Program-made: the position numbers and the translations under genes
Part shown: positions 10,872 through 22,784 of the stretch, piece after piece
Layout: each line of letters starts with the position of its first letter
Position numbering within the stretch: the first letter of the stretch is position 1
From: Calycina herbarum
Taxonomy: Eukaryota; Ascomycota; Leotiomycetes; Helotiales; Pezizellaceae
Direction: 5' to 3'
NCBI GenBank assembly: GCA_001414485.1
Contig: LLEY01000044.1
Coordinates: 248,001 to 312,000 of the forward strand
Length of the DNA stretch: 64,000 nucleotides
The notes under the pieces: generated by a model
Databases searched by the model: none
Told to the model about the DNA's origin: nothing
Seen by the model: the letters and a program-made list of their open reading frames with translations, nothing else

Positions 10872-12241
10872 ATGGATGGAATATCAGCCGAACACGTCTT
10901 CTTGTGTCTGCCCATAAGTGAGGATTATCATCTCTTTGCCTGGAGAGGTTCTTTATCCGTCGAACTCGCAGAGGCTCGAGAATATATGAGCTACTATTCG
11001 TTCGTCCGAGCGGTATATTCCTTGGGTCATAGTGCTGGGGACGGAGGGGATATGGGAACCAACTCTAAGCATCTCAATTTGGGTCACTACTCTCGGAGGT
11101 AGACCTTCGACGATCAGTGCTCATATTACAGAGTTGCCTTTCAGTGCATTCCGACCTGCCGGGCCCTCGATATTACATGGACAACATTAGCCACGGTTGA
11201 AGAAGAAATTCACTTTTCGAGTTTGGTCACCAATTCACCACTTCCCGACACGGTTACTTGGGTAAACGGCAGGCAAGAGCGAATCTGCCACCAACTTCAT
11301 GTCTGCCACGACGGTAGTCGAGAAATCGTGCACAAGGTATCCAGAACTGTCGACAACATCGAGGGGGTTAATTTACTGGCGGCATGTAAGAAGATTCATG
11401 ATGAGGGAAGCCAAGTGCTCTACGGCAATAATCTATTCGTCTTCAACAGCGTGCAGAACACTTATGAGGCCAAGGACAAGTGTCGTTTTTCAACCACCGA
11501 CAACCTGGCAGCTATGGTCCCGGGAATCTCCCGCTATGGGCACAGTGTTTCCCGAAACCTAGAATCTGCAGCAATCATAAGTCTTTTTACCAGTCTCGTT
11601 CAGCCCAAATATGTCCATTAAGATGCTTTCTTGAGCTTTCTGAACGTCTTTGGCATGAAGAATTCTTCGTTTCTTAAGAGACTCAAAGTAAAAGACAAAT
11701 TCTGTTTCGTTAATCCCAGCTGCCTATCAACGAAAGACGTGGATATCGAAGTCGGATTCGCAGATAGATTATGAGCCTACACAACCAATTTAACCGGCTC
11801 GGGTGTGATACTCGAAGCCTTACATTGGGCATCTTTAGGGGTTTCAGAATTGGCACTTTTTCCGACTTGTATCGACTTGAAGACCCGGATACTTTTGCTT
11901 GGCGTTCACCCTCACAAGTGAAGATGGAAATGATGGATGAGGTTATAGGAAATGTTGTTTGCCAACTCCCTACTTTGAAACATCTGCAGCTTGGCCAGTA
12001 CAACTTCAAGTCTAAGCATCCTCAACACAATGATGAATGGGGAACGGCAGTTAGGTGGCAGAAGATTGTCCGTCGACGTTCTGCGAGGGAATTCACACGA
12101 CGACCCATCGAGGAGATTATCAGCGAAGAGGATATGGAGGTTCAAAAAGATGAAGAAGCATCAGTGGATGGGGTCAACCTGAGCAACAAAACCGAAATGC
12201 AGGAAAGGAGGCCAAATCGGGTATTGAAGATGAAATCATAG
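10872..12241 (+). pseudogene. F-box-like/DUF7730-like family protein, copy 3 of 4, multiply broken
   Basis: The family layout is still visible: a short exon 1 (10872-10917), an intron of 54 nt at the conserved site, then EAREYMSYYSFVRAV in place of EIRDKTYHLLFVRPA. Later come TFDDQC, LDITWTT, LLAACKKIHDEG, YGNNLFVF, VPGISRYGHSVS and LKHLQLGQYNF. Lesions are TAG at 11099-11101 (where copy 2 has Tyr), TAA at 11619-11621 (where copy 2 has Trp), TGA near 11772, and a shift of frame near 11770 into the frame that ends at 12241. The C-terminal third seen in the other copies is missing or scrambled. This is a clear pseudogene. Confidence 0.72.
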
Positions 12242-12697
12242 ACGATTTAGCAGCATTGACAGCCGAGGAGAGTATTTTGCGGGAATTTGAGCTTTTGGGC
12301 TTGGGGCCATGAACAGTGCAGAAATGTTGAATTCGCCATTCACTCAAAACATACGGACGATTGTTTGGCATCACCCACATCCCCTTCTAGCGCTTGGGTT
12401 GCTAGAGTATCTATGGAGATGTTTAGGTTCTTTAAGGGAGTTGGTGACTCACTTGCTTGTCTGAAAAGACTTCAAAGGCGTAATGTGACATTTGTATGTA
12501 GTTTTTAGTTCAAAAGTAATACATGATGTTTCAACAAAGTGGTGCTGCTTTAGTAAATGGGGTGAATGTATACGTACTTCACCTACTTGAATCTCGGGTG
12601 CCTTAACTTGGAACCTTTCATATTGAACTTCCACCTACGACAAGCAACTTGGACTTCAACACCAACTTCGAGAACTGAGCTAGAATCTAAGAGCATC
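12242..12697. other. Spacer between copies 3 and 4
   Basis: No gene recognised. The region serves as 3' flank of copy 3 and promoter/5' leader of copy 4. An upstream in-frame ATG at 12566 could extend copy 4 by 44 residues; I preferred 12698 because its ATG sits in a better context and fits the short exon 1 of the family. Confidence 0.4.
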
Positions 12698-14240
12698 ATG
12701 GCAACCGTCGATCTGGTTAGCAAAATAGTGGCACGGTCGGTTGAAAACCGAGTCGGCGACCCGCTAGAAAAAAGCGCACTCCTTCGTCTGCCAAGAGGTT
12801 AGAAGCATCATCACAACCCATATCTTATCTTGTACTGAAAATCCTGCAGAAATTCGAGACAAGACTTACCACCTGCTTTTCGTCCGCCCAGCTGGCATTG
12901 TGCCAAATATTGGCCCAACCCCGTCGACCCGTGATAAACCCTACCATTTCGATGCACGCCATACAAACCCTGGCCAGCATAATCATGATTGCCAAACACT
13001 CAATATCACTTGGACAACACAGGCCTCCTCAAGCGAGGAGGTAGCTTTTGCAAATCTCAAAACTACTCAACTTGACGATACAACTGAGCGTGTGGATGGA
13101 AAAGAATATCGAACCAAACGCTTTCTACATACTCGCAAGAACGGCATAAAGGATATTATAGACCAAGTTGCGATGCTAGTTGAAAGCGTCTGGGGAGTCG
13201 AGTTACTCAGCACCTGTAAAAAGCTCAACGCCGAAGGCTGTGAAGCGCTCTATGGCAAGAACCTTTTTGTCTTCGACATTACCGAAGGTTCGGATATGCC
13301 AGCTGTCAAAAAACGTCTCTCGATTTTCACCCCTTTCTATTTGGACATCTCAAAACCTGGCGCTGGCATTCCAAGAGATGAAGAATCTGCCGCAATACAC
13401 CGTCTCTTCGACAAAACAGACGTCCACCTACAATCATCACTGATTAAGAGAGATATTTTCCTATCCTTCTCAAGAAAAATTGGAATGAAGAATGTGTCGC
13501 TGTTCACACAATTGAAGATACAAGGTGACATGTGGGTTTCGGGATGGGAGCGTGAGGGTGGAGCGTTTAGGCTCGGACAAAAACTGATGATGTATACTGC
13601 CATCACAAATCGACTCAAGTGCGATATCGAGACAGTCATCCTCCACCGAACTTGTGGTTCCATGGTGAATTCCGGGTTTTGGCCATGGCCAGCGTCAGAA
13701 TACGAGGGGTTGTGGAGCCCGGTGGTAGAAATGGTAGTTCGTCAGCTTCCTAATTTGAGAACGCTTCAGCTTGGACATTACCGTTTGGATATGATACCCC
13801 GAAACAATAATCAGGATGAGTGAGGAGACACCGTGAAATGGCAGAGAATTGTTCGTCAACGTGCTATTCAACATAATACATCCGAGGCACGACAGCCCAT
13901 AGAGGATGTCATCGAAGGAATCAACCAAGAGACCCGCGAGTACTACGCCAAGGTCGCAGATTCTTTCACAAATCTCCCTTTCACGCCCGATGCCTGGGAG
14001 GAATTCGAGTCAGCATACAACACACGGGTAAGGGACAACCGCAATATTCGAGAGGAAGGAAAGTTGCTTGCATTTGTGCATCGCTTTGATAAGACTCTTT
14101 CTCCGATGAAATGGAAGGGAACCCATTACCCCCATCATATCTTGCATGCTGGTGGCATTTATTACAATGCGGCTGGCAAATATTTAGGCTTCGTTGCTTC
14201 TCTGGCAAAAGCTGGAAATGAGTTGGGCGATATTGACTAA
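12698..14240 (+). pseudogene. F-box-like/DUF7730-like family protein, copy 4 of 4, single in-frame TGA
   Basis: Exon 1 (12698-12797) and exon 2 (12850 on) join across a 52-nt intron at the family position to give LRLPREIRDKTYHLLF. The frame then holds GIVPNIGP, LLSTCKKLNAEGCEALYG, KNLFVFD and LRTLQLGHYRLD. TGA at 13821-13823 stands where copies 1, 2 and 3 have the Trp of QWGES, DWGNT and EWGTA, i.e. TGG to TGA. Beyond it the same frame continues with family sequence (VKWQRIVRQRA, YYAKVADSFTNLPF) to TAA at 14238-14240. With the stop ignored it would be 496 codons plus the terminator. It is either a young pseudogene or a protein truncated after about 357 residues. Confidence 0.65.
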
Positions 14241-14765
14241 AACCAAGCTAGGAGATGATCTTGATGGCGCAGAGAGAAGTTGAACGCGGAACACTACTAT
14301 TTGCTGGTGTTTCCGACACGGTTGGTGTTTAGGGCTGGCAAAAGTTAAGCGAACGGTATTCAAGTGCGGCCTGGTGATGAGCATACCTCGTTACGAAATT
14401 CGAGAAATACAGGGCACAAATAGATTTTACTTAAAACCGTTTCCCGCTTCTTTAGATTTGGAGAGATTGTGAAGTGAAGGGACTACCACCCAGTATAAAC
14501 ATATCCCATATCTTCACGATTTCGAGTTTAAGCAGTATACTATCAAGTAAATAAAACATCATCGCATTTATCTCAAAATTAAAAATCTTTTAACAAGCGT
14601 ACAAGCAAAAGCAAAAGCAAAAGCAAAAGGTAAACCATTTCCAAATCACCAATCCAATAACTCGATCACCCCAAGCAGCATGACAAACCCCAAAGAAAGA
14701 CAAAAGAAAAGAGAGAAATCGCAGTGCTGTAAATTCCCTTCCCCTGCGTTCATGCATACTAGAAT
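14241..14765. other. Convergent intergenic region with short (AGCAAA)n tract
   Basis: This is the 3' flank shared by copy 4 of the F-box-like family and the minus-strand zinc-finger array. Around 14604-14630 there is a short AAGCAAAAGC-type tandem tract. The part from about 14680 on resembles the 3' flank of the third zinc-finger copy (near 17370), so the duplication unit extends beyond the coding region. Confidence 0.5.
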
Positions 14766-15597
14766 TCAAGCTCTCCTGATATATCCACGATCGGCATGCT
14801 TCTTCCAAAGGTGCTCGGTCAACTTATCTCGTCGAGAATATAGTCTTCCTGTAATCTTTGGACATCCAATGATAGGGCAAATGAAAGACGCAGGTTCATG
14901 GACAGAGTGCTCATGACGAACAAGATCCAGCTCACGACTAAAAGTCATGAAACATTAAGTGCAGATTATGATGGTCAGCTTCAAGTTGAAGTTGAATTGG
15001 TCGACAGGTTGTGAAAAATCCGGCTGGGGCTCAATAGCCAATGCAGACTCCGGAACTCCCCTGGTCGGATTCAGAACCTCAAATGCATCCTCGTTGAACT
15101 GAGCTTCGCTAAACATATTCGGGGAATCCGAGTTCACGATAGTAAGGGCATTCCCAGGAAATGGAGGATAGCCAAATGTGCTCGGTGCATGTTCTAAAGC
15201 AAATTCGGTACTCAGTCCGATTATCACAAAAAGGAGAAGAGTTGTTCTCGAACGTCCATGCATTAAATATTGCTGGGTTTGTCGCGGGGATCAGACTATT
15301 ATTTATCCTTGGTAACACTGACTCCTGATTGTTGGCCAACGTCCTATGAGGCACAAGAGCCGGATACCCAATTGAGTGGGCGATCGAGATCTCATATCTT
15401 GCTTGCATACATGTGCTATAATCTCGTGGGTTAGCAGGGATGTAAAAAAAAGGCTACGCAACCTCGACACCACTAGCACTTCTCCCAATGGGAGTTGGTT
15501 GTAAGCTCAAGGCGTTATGTTTTCCATCATCGAGATCCTTCATGTAGTTCATCATTTGATTGGCCGAATGTTCGTGGTGGTGATTGTTGGTCTGCAT
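14766..15597 (-). pseudogene. C2H2 zinc-finger protein, array copy A, broken
   Basis: Read on the minus strand, exon 1 (15458-15597) begins MQTNNHHHEHSANQ, like the first exons of the sister genes. A 42-nt intron (15416-15457) follows. Exon 2 starts in one frame (15109-15415). The frame that matches the sisters later on, with NMFSEAQFNEDAFEVLNP, is a different one (14955-15263), so a frameshift lies near 15150-15250. An in-frame TAA at 14955-14957 then falls inside the first finger, where copy C has CTAGCYMTF. The second finger, CPIIGC..HLWKKH, is intact. All C2H2 motifs sit at the C terminus. It is a decayed paralog of the 16.1 and 17.4 kb genes. Confidence 0.6.
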
Positions 15598-16121
15598 GAG
15601 GGCAATTTGCTAAGGGCGGTGGCTTGCCAAAGTGAGGCGGACGAAGAAGGCTGGAGGAAGGTTAAACACAACAAAATGGGTGTGAACCGGTGTAAAAAAG
15701 GCGGAAAATTTAAAAAACGAAAGATGGAGGAGTTCGCTAGCTTTATGCAAATGAGAGCAAAGTTGTTTAGTTTGCCAGCAGCCCGTGAAGCCCAAGGCTC
15801 AAGTGCGTTGGGCTAAAATTAACAGTTTAGCCAAGAATTGATACAAAAAGTAAGAGTGGGCTTCTTTCGGACTTTCAACTGTTACTTCAAAATATTTATA
15901 TTCTGCACGGACGACGCTAAAATAAAATCCAAAGGCAGAACAACAAAATAATAACATTCACCATAAAGCAGGGGCATCTAAAGAGCGTACTAACTAGAAG
16001 TCAAAATTGAAAAAACCTCAAATTATCAATCCACCAAAACCTCAGCAGGGCCAGCAGAATAACCGAAGCAAAAACAGTGAAACAAGGGCAAAATAAAAGA
16101 GTCAAATTCCCAATCCAGCAG
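15598..16121. other. Spacer of the zinc-finger array
   Basis: No gene recognised. The first 100 bases (upstream of copy A) match the region upstream of copy B near 16940 (shared CTAAGGGCGGTGGCTTG and GAAGGTT words), showing that the promoter/5' leader was copied with the gene. Confidence 0.5.
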
Positions 16122-16937
16122 TCACGCAGTTCCCTTCCTATAGCACAAATTGGCATACTTCTCCCAAAGATGTTCCTTCAGCTTATCGGAGCGTGAGTAC
16201 GGGGTTCCAAAGCTCTTGGGATATCCATTGACATGGCAGAAGAACGCACGGCGATTGACTCCATGAATTGATCGCTCGTGACGGGCACGGTCTGGCTCAC
16301 GAGTGAACGACTTGAAGCATCCAGCATGGTTGCATACAATGGGTTGCAAATCGAAGCTCACTTGGTGGTCATCTGGCTGGTTGATAACCTGGTGAATGGG
16401 CACCGGAGCTGGCACCGGAACCTCCATGGGCATATGAATCGGATTTGGGATGGCAAAGGAATCCCCGTTAAATTGCGGCTCCAGAGCTCCCATAGGAATC
16501 AAATTTGCAACAAACTCATTCCCGGCAGGGGAGGTATATCCCACTGTAAAATCATTGATTCCAATAGCGCTAGGAAAGTAGTTCTTCGATGGGTTGAATG
16601 GCGTTGAGTTGGTTTGGTAGAGCAATTGGTTGTTCACTCCAAAAGTGGCACGATCGTGAAGAGTGCCGTTGCCAATTGAGAAGTCGATTGTGAGGTTAGG
16701 AGTGTCTTCTTGGAAATTCCAGTGCGAGCCGTTTCTAGGCTGCCAAGATGCTCGTGAGGGGTCGACAGTACTGCCGCGTGGCAAGTTATTAGTAAAAAAA
16801 AAAACTTACCAAACCTCAGCCCCACCAGGTCCAATAGGAGCCTGTTGTAAGCCAAAGGTGTGGTTCTCCTGCATCCCTCCTTCCAGGCCCTGATTGGCCG
16901 ACTCGGCTGGATATTCGTAGTGGTTGCTGGCCTGCAT
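16122..16937 (-). CDS. C2H2 zinc-finger protein, array copy B, second finger degenerate
   Basis: Exon 1 is 16810-16937 and exon 2 is 16122-16770, joined across a 39-nt intron with a T-run and a TACTAAT branch site, giving 258 residues. The start MQASNHYEYPAESANQ matches the sister genes. The body is low-complexity, Pro/Asn-rich. The C-terminal fingers are CNHAGCFKSF..HERSIH (complete) and CHVNGY..HLWEKY. In copy C the second finger reads CHVPGC..HLWKKH, so here one Cys and the last His are both Tyr and this finger cannot bind zinc normally. It is presumably a nuclear DNA-binding protein of unknown targets; no other domain is visible. It lies on the same strand as its two sisters. Confidence 0.62.
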
Positions 16938-17443
16938 GAGGGCAACTCGCTAAGGGCGGTGGCTTGTAGTTGGAAGAAAACGAAGATGGCTGGAAGAAGG
17001 TTGCACACAGCAAAAGAGGTGTAGAATTTGCCAGAAATCCAGAAACTAGGAGAGAGGGGAGTAAGGTAGCTTTATCCCCCAACTGCTGTGAGCCAGCGAC
17101 CCCTGAAGACCAGGCTTGAGGGCGTTCGGCTGAGATGCGAAGTGTACAACGTTGTCACACACAGTATCTGTTGGTACTACTATGACTTCTCCACTTGCTT
17201 CAAGAATAATGCAGGCAATGATAAAATAAAAGGGAAAACAGTTCTGCTCGCTTATTTCATAAGACTAAGCTCAAGGAGTCTTTATAATAGCAAAACAAAA
17301 ACATAACCTCATATAATTCATCCCAAAGCAAAAGCATCTAAAGAGCGTAGCCATCTCAGAAATCCCAGCATGACAACCCCAAACAAAAAAACAAAAGAAA
17401 AAAGTGAAATCCACCCTGCGGTCATGCATCCCTGAAACTATTT
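16938..17443. other. Spacer of the zinc-finger array
   Basis: No gene. The bases directly upstream of copy B are homologous to those upstream of copy A. The part near 17330-17440 resembles the 3' flank of copy A. Confidence 0.45.
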
Positions 17444-18163
17444 TTAAGGAGTTCTCTTCCTATACCCCAAATTGGCATGCTTCTTCCAAAGGTGCTCCGT
17501 CAACTTATCCTGTCGCTTGTATGGGGTTCCCCTTCCCATGCCCTTAGAACAGCCAGGAACATGGCAGAAGAAAGCCTGTTGATTAACTCCATGAACAGAT
17601 GCCTCGTGACGGACACGATCGGGATGACGACTGAAAGTCATGTAACATCCGGCGGTACACATGATGATACTCGGGTCCAATCCTAGTTGAGGCTCTGGCT
17701 GGAATTCGAAGGGAGCTGCCGACGGGATGCCGAAAACCGGAGCAGGCTCCGAAAATCCCATGGTCGAATTCGATATCAGAATAACATCTTCAACGACTTG
17801 GGTGTGGTTGAACGGATCCAGAACCCCCATAGGTACCGCATTCTCGATATCAAATCTCTGCGTGTATTGATCAAAAGCCGGCGCAGGCTCCGAAAAGTCC
17901 ATGTCCATAGGGCTCGGATTCAGAATAACAATAGCATCTTCGCTGAATTGGGATTGACTGAACAGATTCAGACCCTCCACAGATGCTGCATCCTGGTTGA
18001 TTTCAAGCCAACTCCTAGGTAACGTTAGCAATGTAAAAAAAAAAAAAACTCACTGCGCCCCCGCCCCACCAGCTCCCCCAATGGGAGCAAGTTGTGAGAT
18101 AGAGGTGTGGTTGCTCTGAGGCCTTCGATTGGCCGAATTCTCGTGGTGGTTGTCTGCCTGCAT
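17444..18163 (-). CDS. C2H2 zinc-finger protein, array copy C (both fingers intact)
   Basis: Exon 1 (18054-18163) and exon 2 (17444-18014) are separated by a 39-nt intron with GTGAGT, a run of 14 T and a GCTAACG branch site. The product is 226 residues. It starts MQADNHHENSANRR. An acidic, Pro-rich middle holds a repeated MxFSEPAPxF motif (twice), followed by two C-terminal C2H2 fingers, CTAGCYMTF..HEASVH and CHVPGCSKGMG..HLWKKH. The fingers and their basic linker PYKRQDKLTEHLWKKH suggest a nuclear DNA-binding protein; the acidic FSEPAP repeats could be an activation region. This is the best-preserved of the three array members and probably the functional one. Confidence 0.66.
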
Positions 18164-18871
18164 GATGAGGGCGAGAGGGCGTTTTGTGGCTTGAGGATGT
18201 CGAGAATGAGGCTGTCGAAGTAGGTAACACACAGCAAAATGTCTGTGAGAAAGTAGCGGGAAGGGTAGGAAAATGAAGGAGGGGAGCGAGGTAGCTTTAA
18301 CATCCTCGAGTACCATTTCATACCCACGTAAATGAGGGCGAGGCGCAATATGCAAGCACAGCGACGACTCCCAAAGTGAAGACACGCGACATGGCAGTTT
18401 TATTTGCCAGCCAGAATATTTCGTAGCCTGTGGTACGATAGTGATCATGCTTCTTGTTACTGTAACAACTGAAAAAGAGGAAGAAAATCGAAGGCAAAAA
18501 CAAAAGAAACAAAATGAGGAATGCGAAAGAAACAGAGAAGAGCAATGTTACACCATTTCTATGGATATATAAAGGTAGAACAAAAAAGCAATAGTATAAT
18601 AAAACAACTCATCACCACCCCAGCCAATGCACCGACCGCTATGTAGAAAAAATGCCATTTTCTCATTCTCACTCGCTCATCTCGCCATGCAATGCAACAC
18701 CATGTACCGGCCCAGAAACGGAGCAAAGAATGCAAGAGCAAACCCTAAACGCCTCTACTCCCCAATGATCATAACATTGTATCTATTCCTCAACACGAAG
18801 TCCGTTCAAAATGCTATTCTCAACATCGCCTTTTTGTCCCACTGGTGGATAAAGACTATTTCTCATCAGCT
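18164..18871. other. Intergenic, no gene that I can support
   Basis: Directly upstream of copy C the sequence resembles the other array promoters (ACACACAGCAAAA word). On the minus strand at 18318-18392 a 24-residue hydrophobic leader-like peptide (MSRVFTLGVVAVLAYC) starts with ATG and could be a first exon, but I cannot find a continuation. Short hydrophobic minus-strand frames at 18559-18741 are A/T-tract artefacts. Confidence 0.4.
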
Positions 18872-20741
18872 TTAATTCCTCACAACACCAGTTCTATCTC
18901 CCTCCCTGCCTGTGGTGTCCGAAATAGAGAAAGGGGGAAAAGGGGTGAGCACATACGTCAAAACCTCATACTCATTATACTTCCCCAAATACTTCTTCCC
19001 TCTCCGATACAATTTCAAAGCATCCTCGGGATTACGATGTGTAAATCTCTGACCAACGTGTTTCGTTACCGCCGGTGGATCGTGGTACATGGGGTCGAAA
19101 ACGATGAGGTTTTTTGTTCCATCGGAGAGTTTTTCGATGCCGACGATTGTCATTGAATGGCCTGTGGCGATGTGTAAGTAAGGTTCAGAGGGATAGAAAA
19201 TGAGGGATGAAGGCTGGAGGAAGGATTACCTGGGTGTTGGAAGTAGATTGGTGGCAATAATGTACATCTAACCTTCGGATCGTAATTGGTACAGCCGGAA
19301 TTGAAATACTTCTCCACATGCTGGAAGAGCATTTGATAACCCGGTATAATGGGTGGTCCAGAATGCGCATCGTTCTTTCCACGTCTTGGTCTTGGGGATT
19401 TGATAGCCGAAGCATCGCAACTAAAAAAAAATTAGATCATCAACACCCAAAATCTCAAGGTTCTCTTACGCTATTCCCAATTTCAAGAACATTGCTTGTG
19501 CCTAAAGATTCATTAGATTTTGAATGTGGATGGGAGATTAGGATTTGACTTGCATCAGGGGTCCCAATATATTTTCGGGTTCCACGAATACCTCCTGTTT
19601 CGGTGCGTCCTTGGGGGTTGATACCGAGATCCCAGGCAGTTTCGATGTGTTCTTGGATTTCGAAGATTGAGGGGATTCTGTCTTTGAGTGCTCGGTGGCC
19701 TTGGGAGTGGACACCCACGATATAGGAGGTCATCATCTGGATATTTCTATACCCACAAAAGCCACCTAAATACGTTAGATTATTTGCAAAAAAAGCCTTC
19801 TCCAAAAACGTACCTTCTCGTTTCAATTTAGAAACATGTCGAACAGACGGATGACACAAATATGCATAGTCCACATCCTTGTCCTGCTTCAACAACTGGT
19901 GCAGCACAGGAAGAATATCCTCACTCCGATTCGGGCAAACCTTGACCTTCCTAGTCTTTCCATGACCATCAATTCGATTAATAGTCGTGATCTCTCCATC
20001 CTTCTCCTCCAGTAACTTGACAAGCCAGGGCGGCATTTGTTTCTCATTGGCATGAGGACCAAGCTCCGATTTCTTTGCCATTCTTAATACCTCATGATGC
20101 ACGGAACCAAGGAGGGACGATCCACTTACACTTAACTTCCTTCTCGAGTTACTCTTGGTGCCGCTCTCGGAAGACGAAGAAAGACTTGCTCGTTGGGGCT
20201 CAGGCATCTTCAAGAGGGTTTTCCAGGTATCTTTTGCGATGTCTTGACGGCTTGGTTGAGGCTGACTTTTTGAAGATGACGAGGAATCGTCATCGTCATT
20301 GATGTTCCGGAGGGCATAAGAGAGCTTGGTATCAAATGAGGCTTCAACCTTAGGGTCCAGCTTGATCTTCTTATGCGCAGGACTGGATTCACAGCGAGAA
20401 TCGGGCTCTTGTTCTTGCTCTGCGCTGTGAAGTTCTAGATGGCTTTCAAACTCCAGCCAGAGGAGTTGTTCGCCACACCCTTCAACGGGGCAAAGCGTGT
20501 ACTGAGGTTCATCGTCCATTGCTGCTATGGCGGCAATACTCGCGTCATCTGTCACAGCGAATGGCGATTCCCCATTTTCAGAGTGTAGAGTTTCCATGTG
20601 TAACTAAATTGGAGTCACTCAGCCTGGGCACGTGAGGAGGAATGGAATTTGGATTACCATGATTTGGTACTCTCCATCGGGGGATCCGCCATCTACGGTG
20701 TAGGCGCAGAATGGACATTCTATCAAGCTTTCTTCCGACAT
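18872..20741 (-). CDS. ZUFSP/Mug105-type ubiquitin (UFM1-like) cysteine protease, peptidase family C78
   Basis: Six exons on the minus strand: 20658-20741, 19814-20603, 19554-19765, 19470-19501, 19230-19420 and 18872-19161, giving 532 residues. The N terminus has a zinc finger, CPFCAYTV..HMETLH, split by intron 1, then a second one, CPVEGC..HLELH. The C-terminal C78 domain keeps the catalytic Cys in FCGYRNIQMM, the His in GHSMTIVGIE and the Asp in FDPMYHDP. ZUFSP/ZUP1 and fission-yeast Mug105 cleave K63-linked ubiquitin chains. Intron 2 is 48 nt and open in frame. Intron 3 starts GCAAGT, a GC-AG intron that leads into a 32-nt exon encoding AQAMFLKLGI. A last intron (GTATGT..ACAG near 18920-18960) would give a different, shorter C terminus. 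Confidence 0.85.
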
Positions 20742-21606
20742 GATGAAGGTGTTTGAGGTTGAATGTGGTTGGAATGGTGGCGCTTTGCTTGAGTTGTACT
20801 TGAACGAATCAAACGCGCGCCGTGTTTGCTCCAGTTTGGAAGGGCAATCCAATTGCCATAGCGCGTCACTGAAGAAAGAAAAAGTCGGTTAAGCTTTATT
20901 CACTGCCTGCTTGTACCACTTTGTTGTAGTACTGAGTGACACAAGAGCGCTTTTGACTGTGTAATGAAAGGCGCAACGTTCTGGTGGTTGTGAATGCCTT
21001 TCGCTTCCGAACGCGGAAATTTCTGGGATTATGCCGGGATCCAATTTACGGATTCAAGAGAGAAGTCTAGAAAAGAGAAGAAATCAGAAATAGCCGGGTG
21101 AGTTCTGGTATGACTTCAGGCGTCTCCTCCCAAAGACTTGATATCTTGACAGAGAGCTCGAAATGACGCCCGAAATGACGCCCGAAATGATTCAACCTGG
21201 AAGTCAGCTCCGAGTCCCGGGCCGAAAGGGATCCGATATCCGAGTGCTACCCGATGTCCTTTAGTCATCTATCTTATCTGCACACCAACGGCGGGACCTG
21301 GCGAACTCCTCCAGCTCTGGGCTTGACAGGAATCCACCTTCCTCCCTTGTACGCTTGCTCACACGACAGCGGCTCGGTAAACCTAGTATATCTCACTTCT
21401 CTCAAAGCGAATTGCCATACTCAATGTTGAAATTTTAAAAAAGGTGCTCTCTCTAGTGAATTGAAGGAGATCCCCCACTATTCACTGATTGTGCCGAGTT
21501 CTATTTACATTCCAAGCTCTCTTTACCCCACCATAACTTCAACTTGCTTCTCACTCAAGCTCTTCTCAACCCAGAACCAGAACTCTAGATCCCAGAACTC
21601 CATACA
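20742..21606. other. Divergent promoter region between the C78 protease and FUR1
   Basis: About 865 bases serve two divergent genes. A 12-bp tandem repeat with TGACG cores is at 21159-21190. A pyrimidine-rich stretch precedes the FUR1 start codon. No further gene is visible. Confidence 0.5.
21159..21190. promoter_or_regulatory. Three tandem CGAAATGACGCC-type units (bZIP/CRE half-site-like)
   Basis: The 12-bp unit CGAAATGACGCC is repeated twice exactly and a third time as CGAAATGATTC. TGACG is the half-site bound by ATF/CREB-type bZIP factors. The repeat lies about 415 bases upstream of the FUR1 start and about the same distance from the divergent C78 protease start. Function is inferred. Confidence 0.35.
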
Positions 21607-22550
<944 letters not shown>

Positions 22551-22784
22551 AGGAAGGTACTTGGGGGCGGGGTAGCAATTGGTAGCAATGGGTAGCAATG
22601 GGAGGCGCAACTGCATGCATAACTTGCTTAGTCCAGCAGTAGAATCAAAATATATAGATTACCTGCCATGAAGTTCACATAATGCCAGTGCCATTCATAT
22701 AATAGTGTTTCTTTGTGCTAACCTCAAATAACCAGTAAACGCCTTAATCCCCAAACTCCAAATCCAGTCATACCCTCCATACCC

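Noticed and set aside
10505..10921. 138-codon ORF upstream of copy 3
   Set aside because: Overlaps exon 1 of the family gene in another frame, no family features and no splice support.
18318..18545. Hydrophobic minus-strand ORF (signal-peptide-like MSRVFTLGVV)
   Set aside because: Only a short leader-like start; no continuation exon found. Kept as a note in the gap entry.
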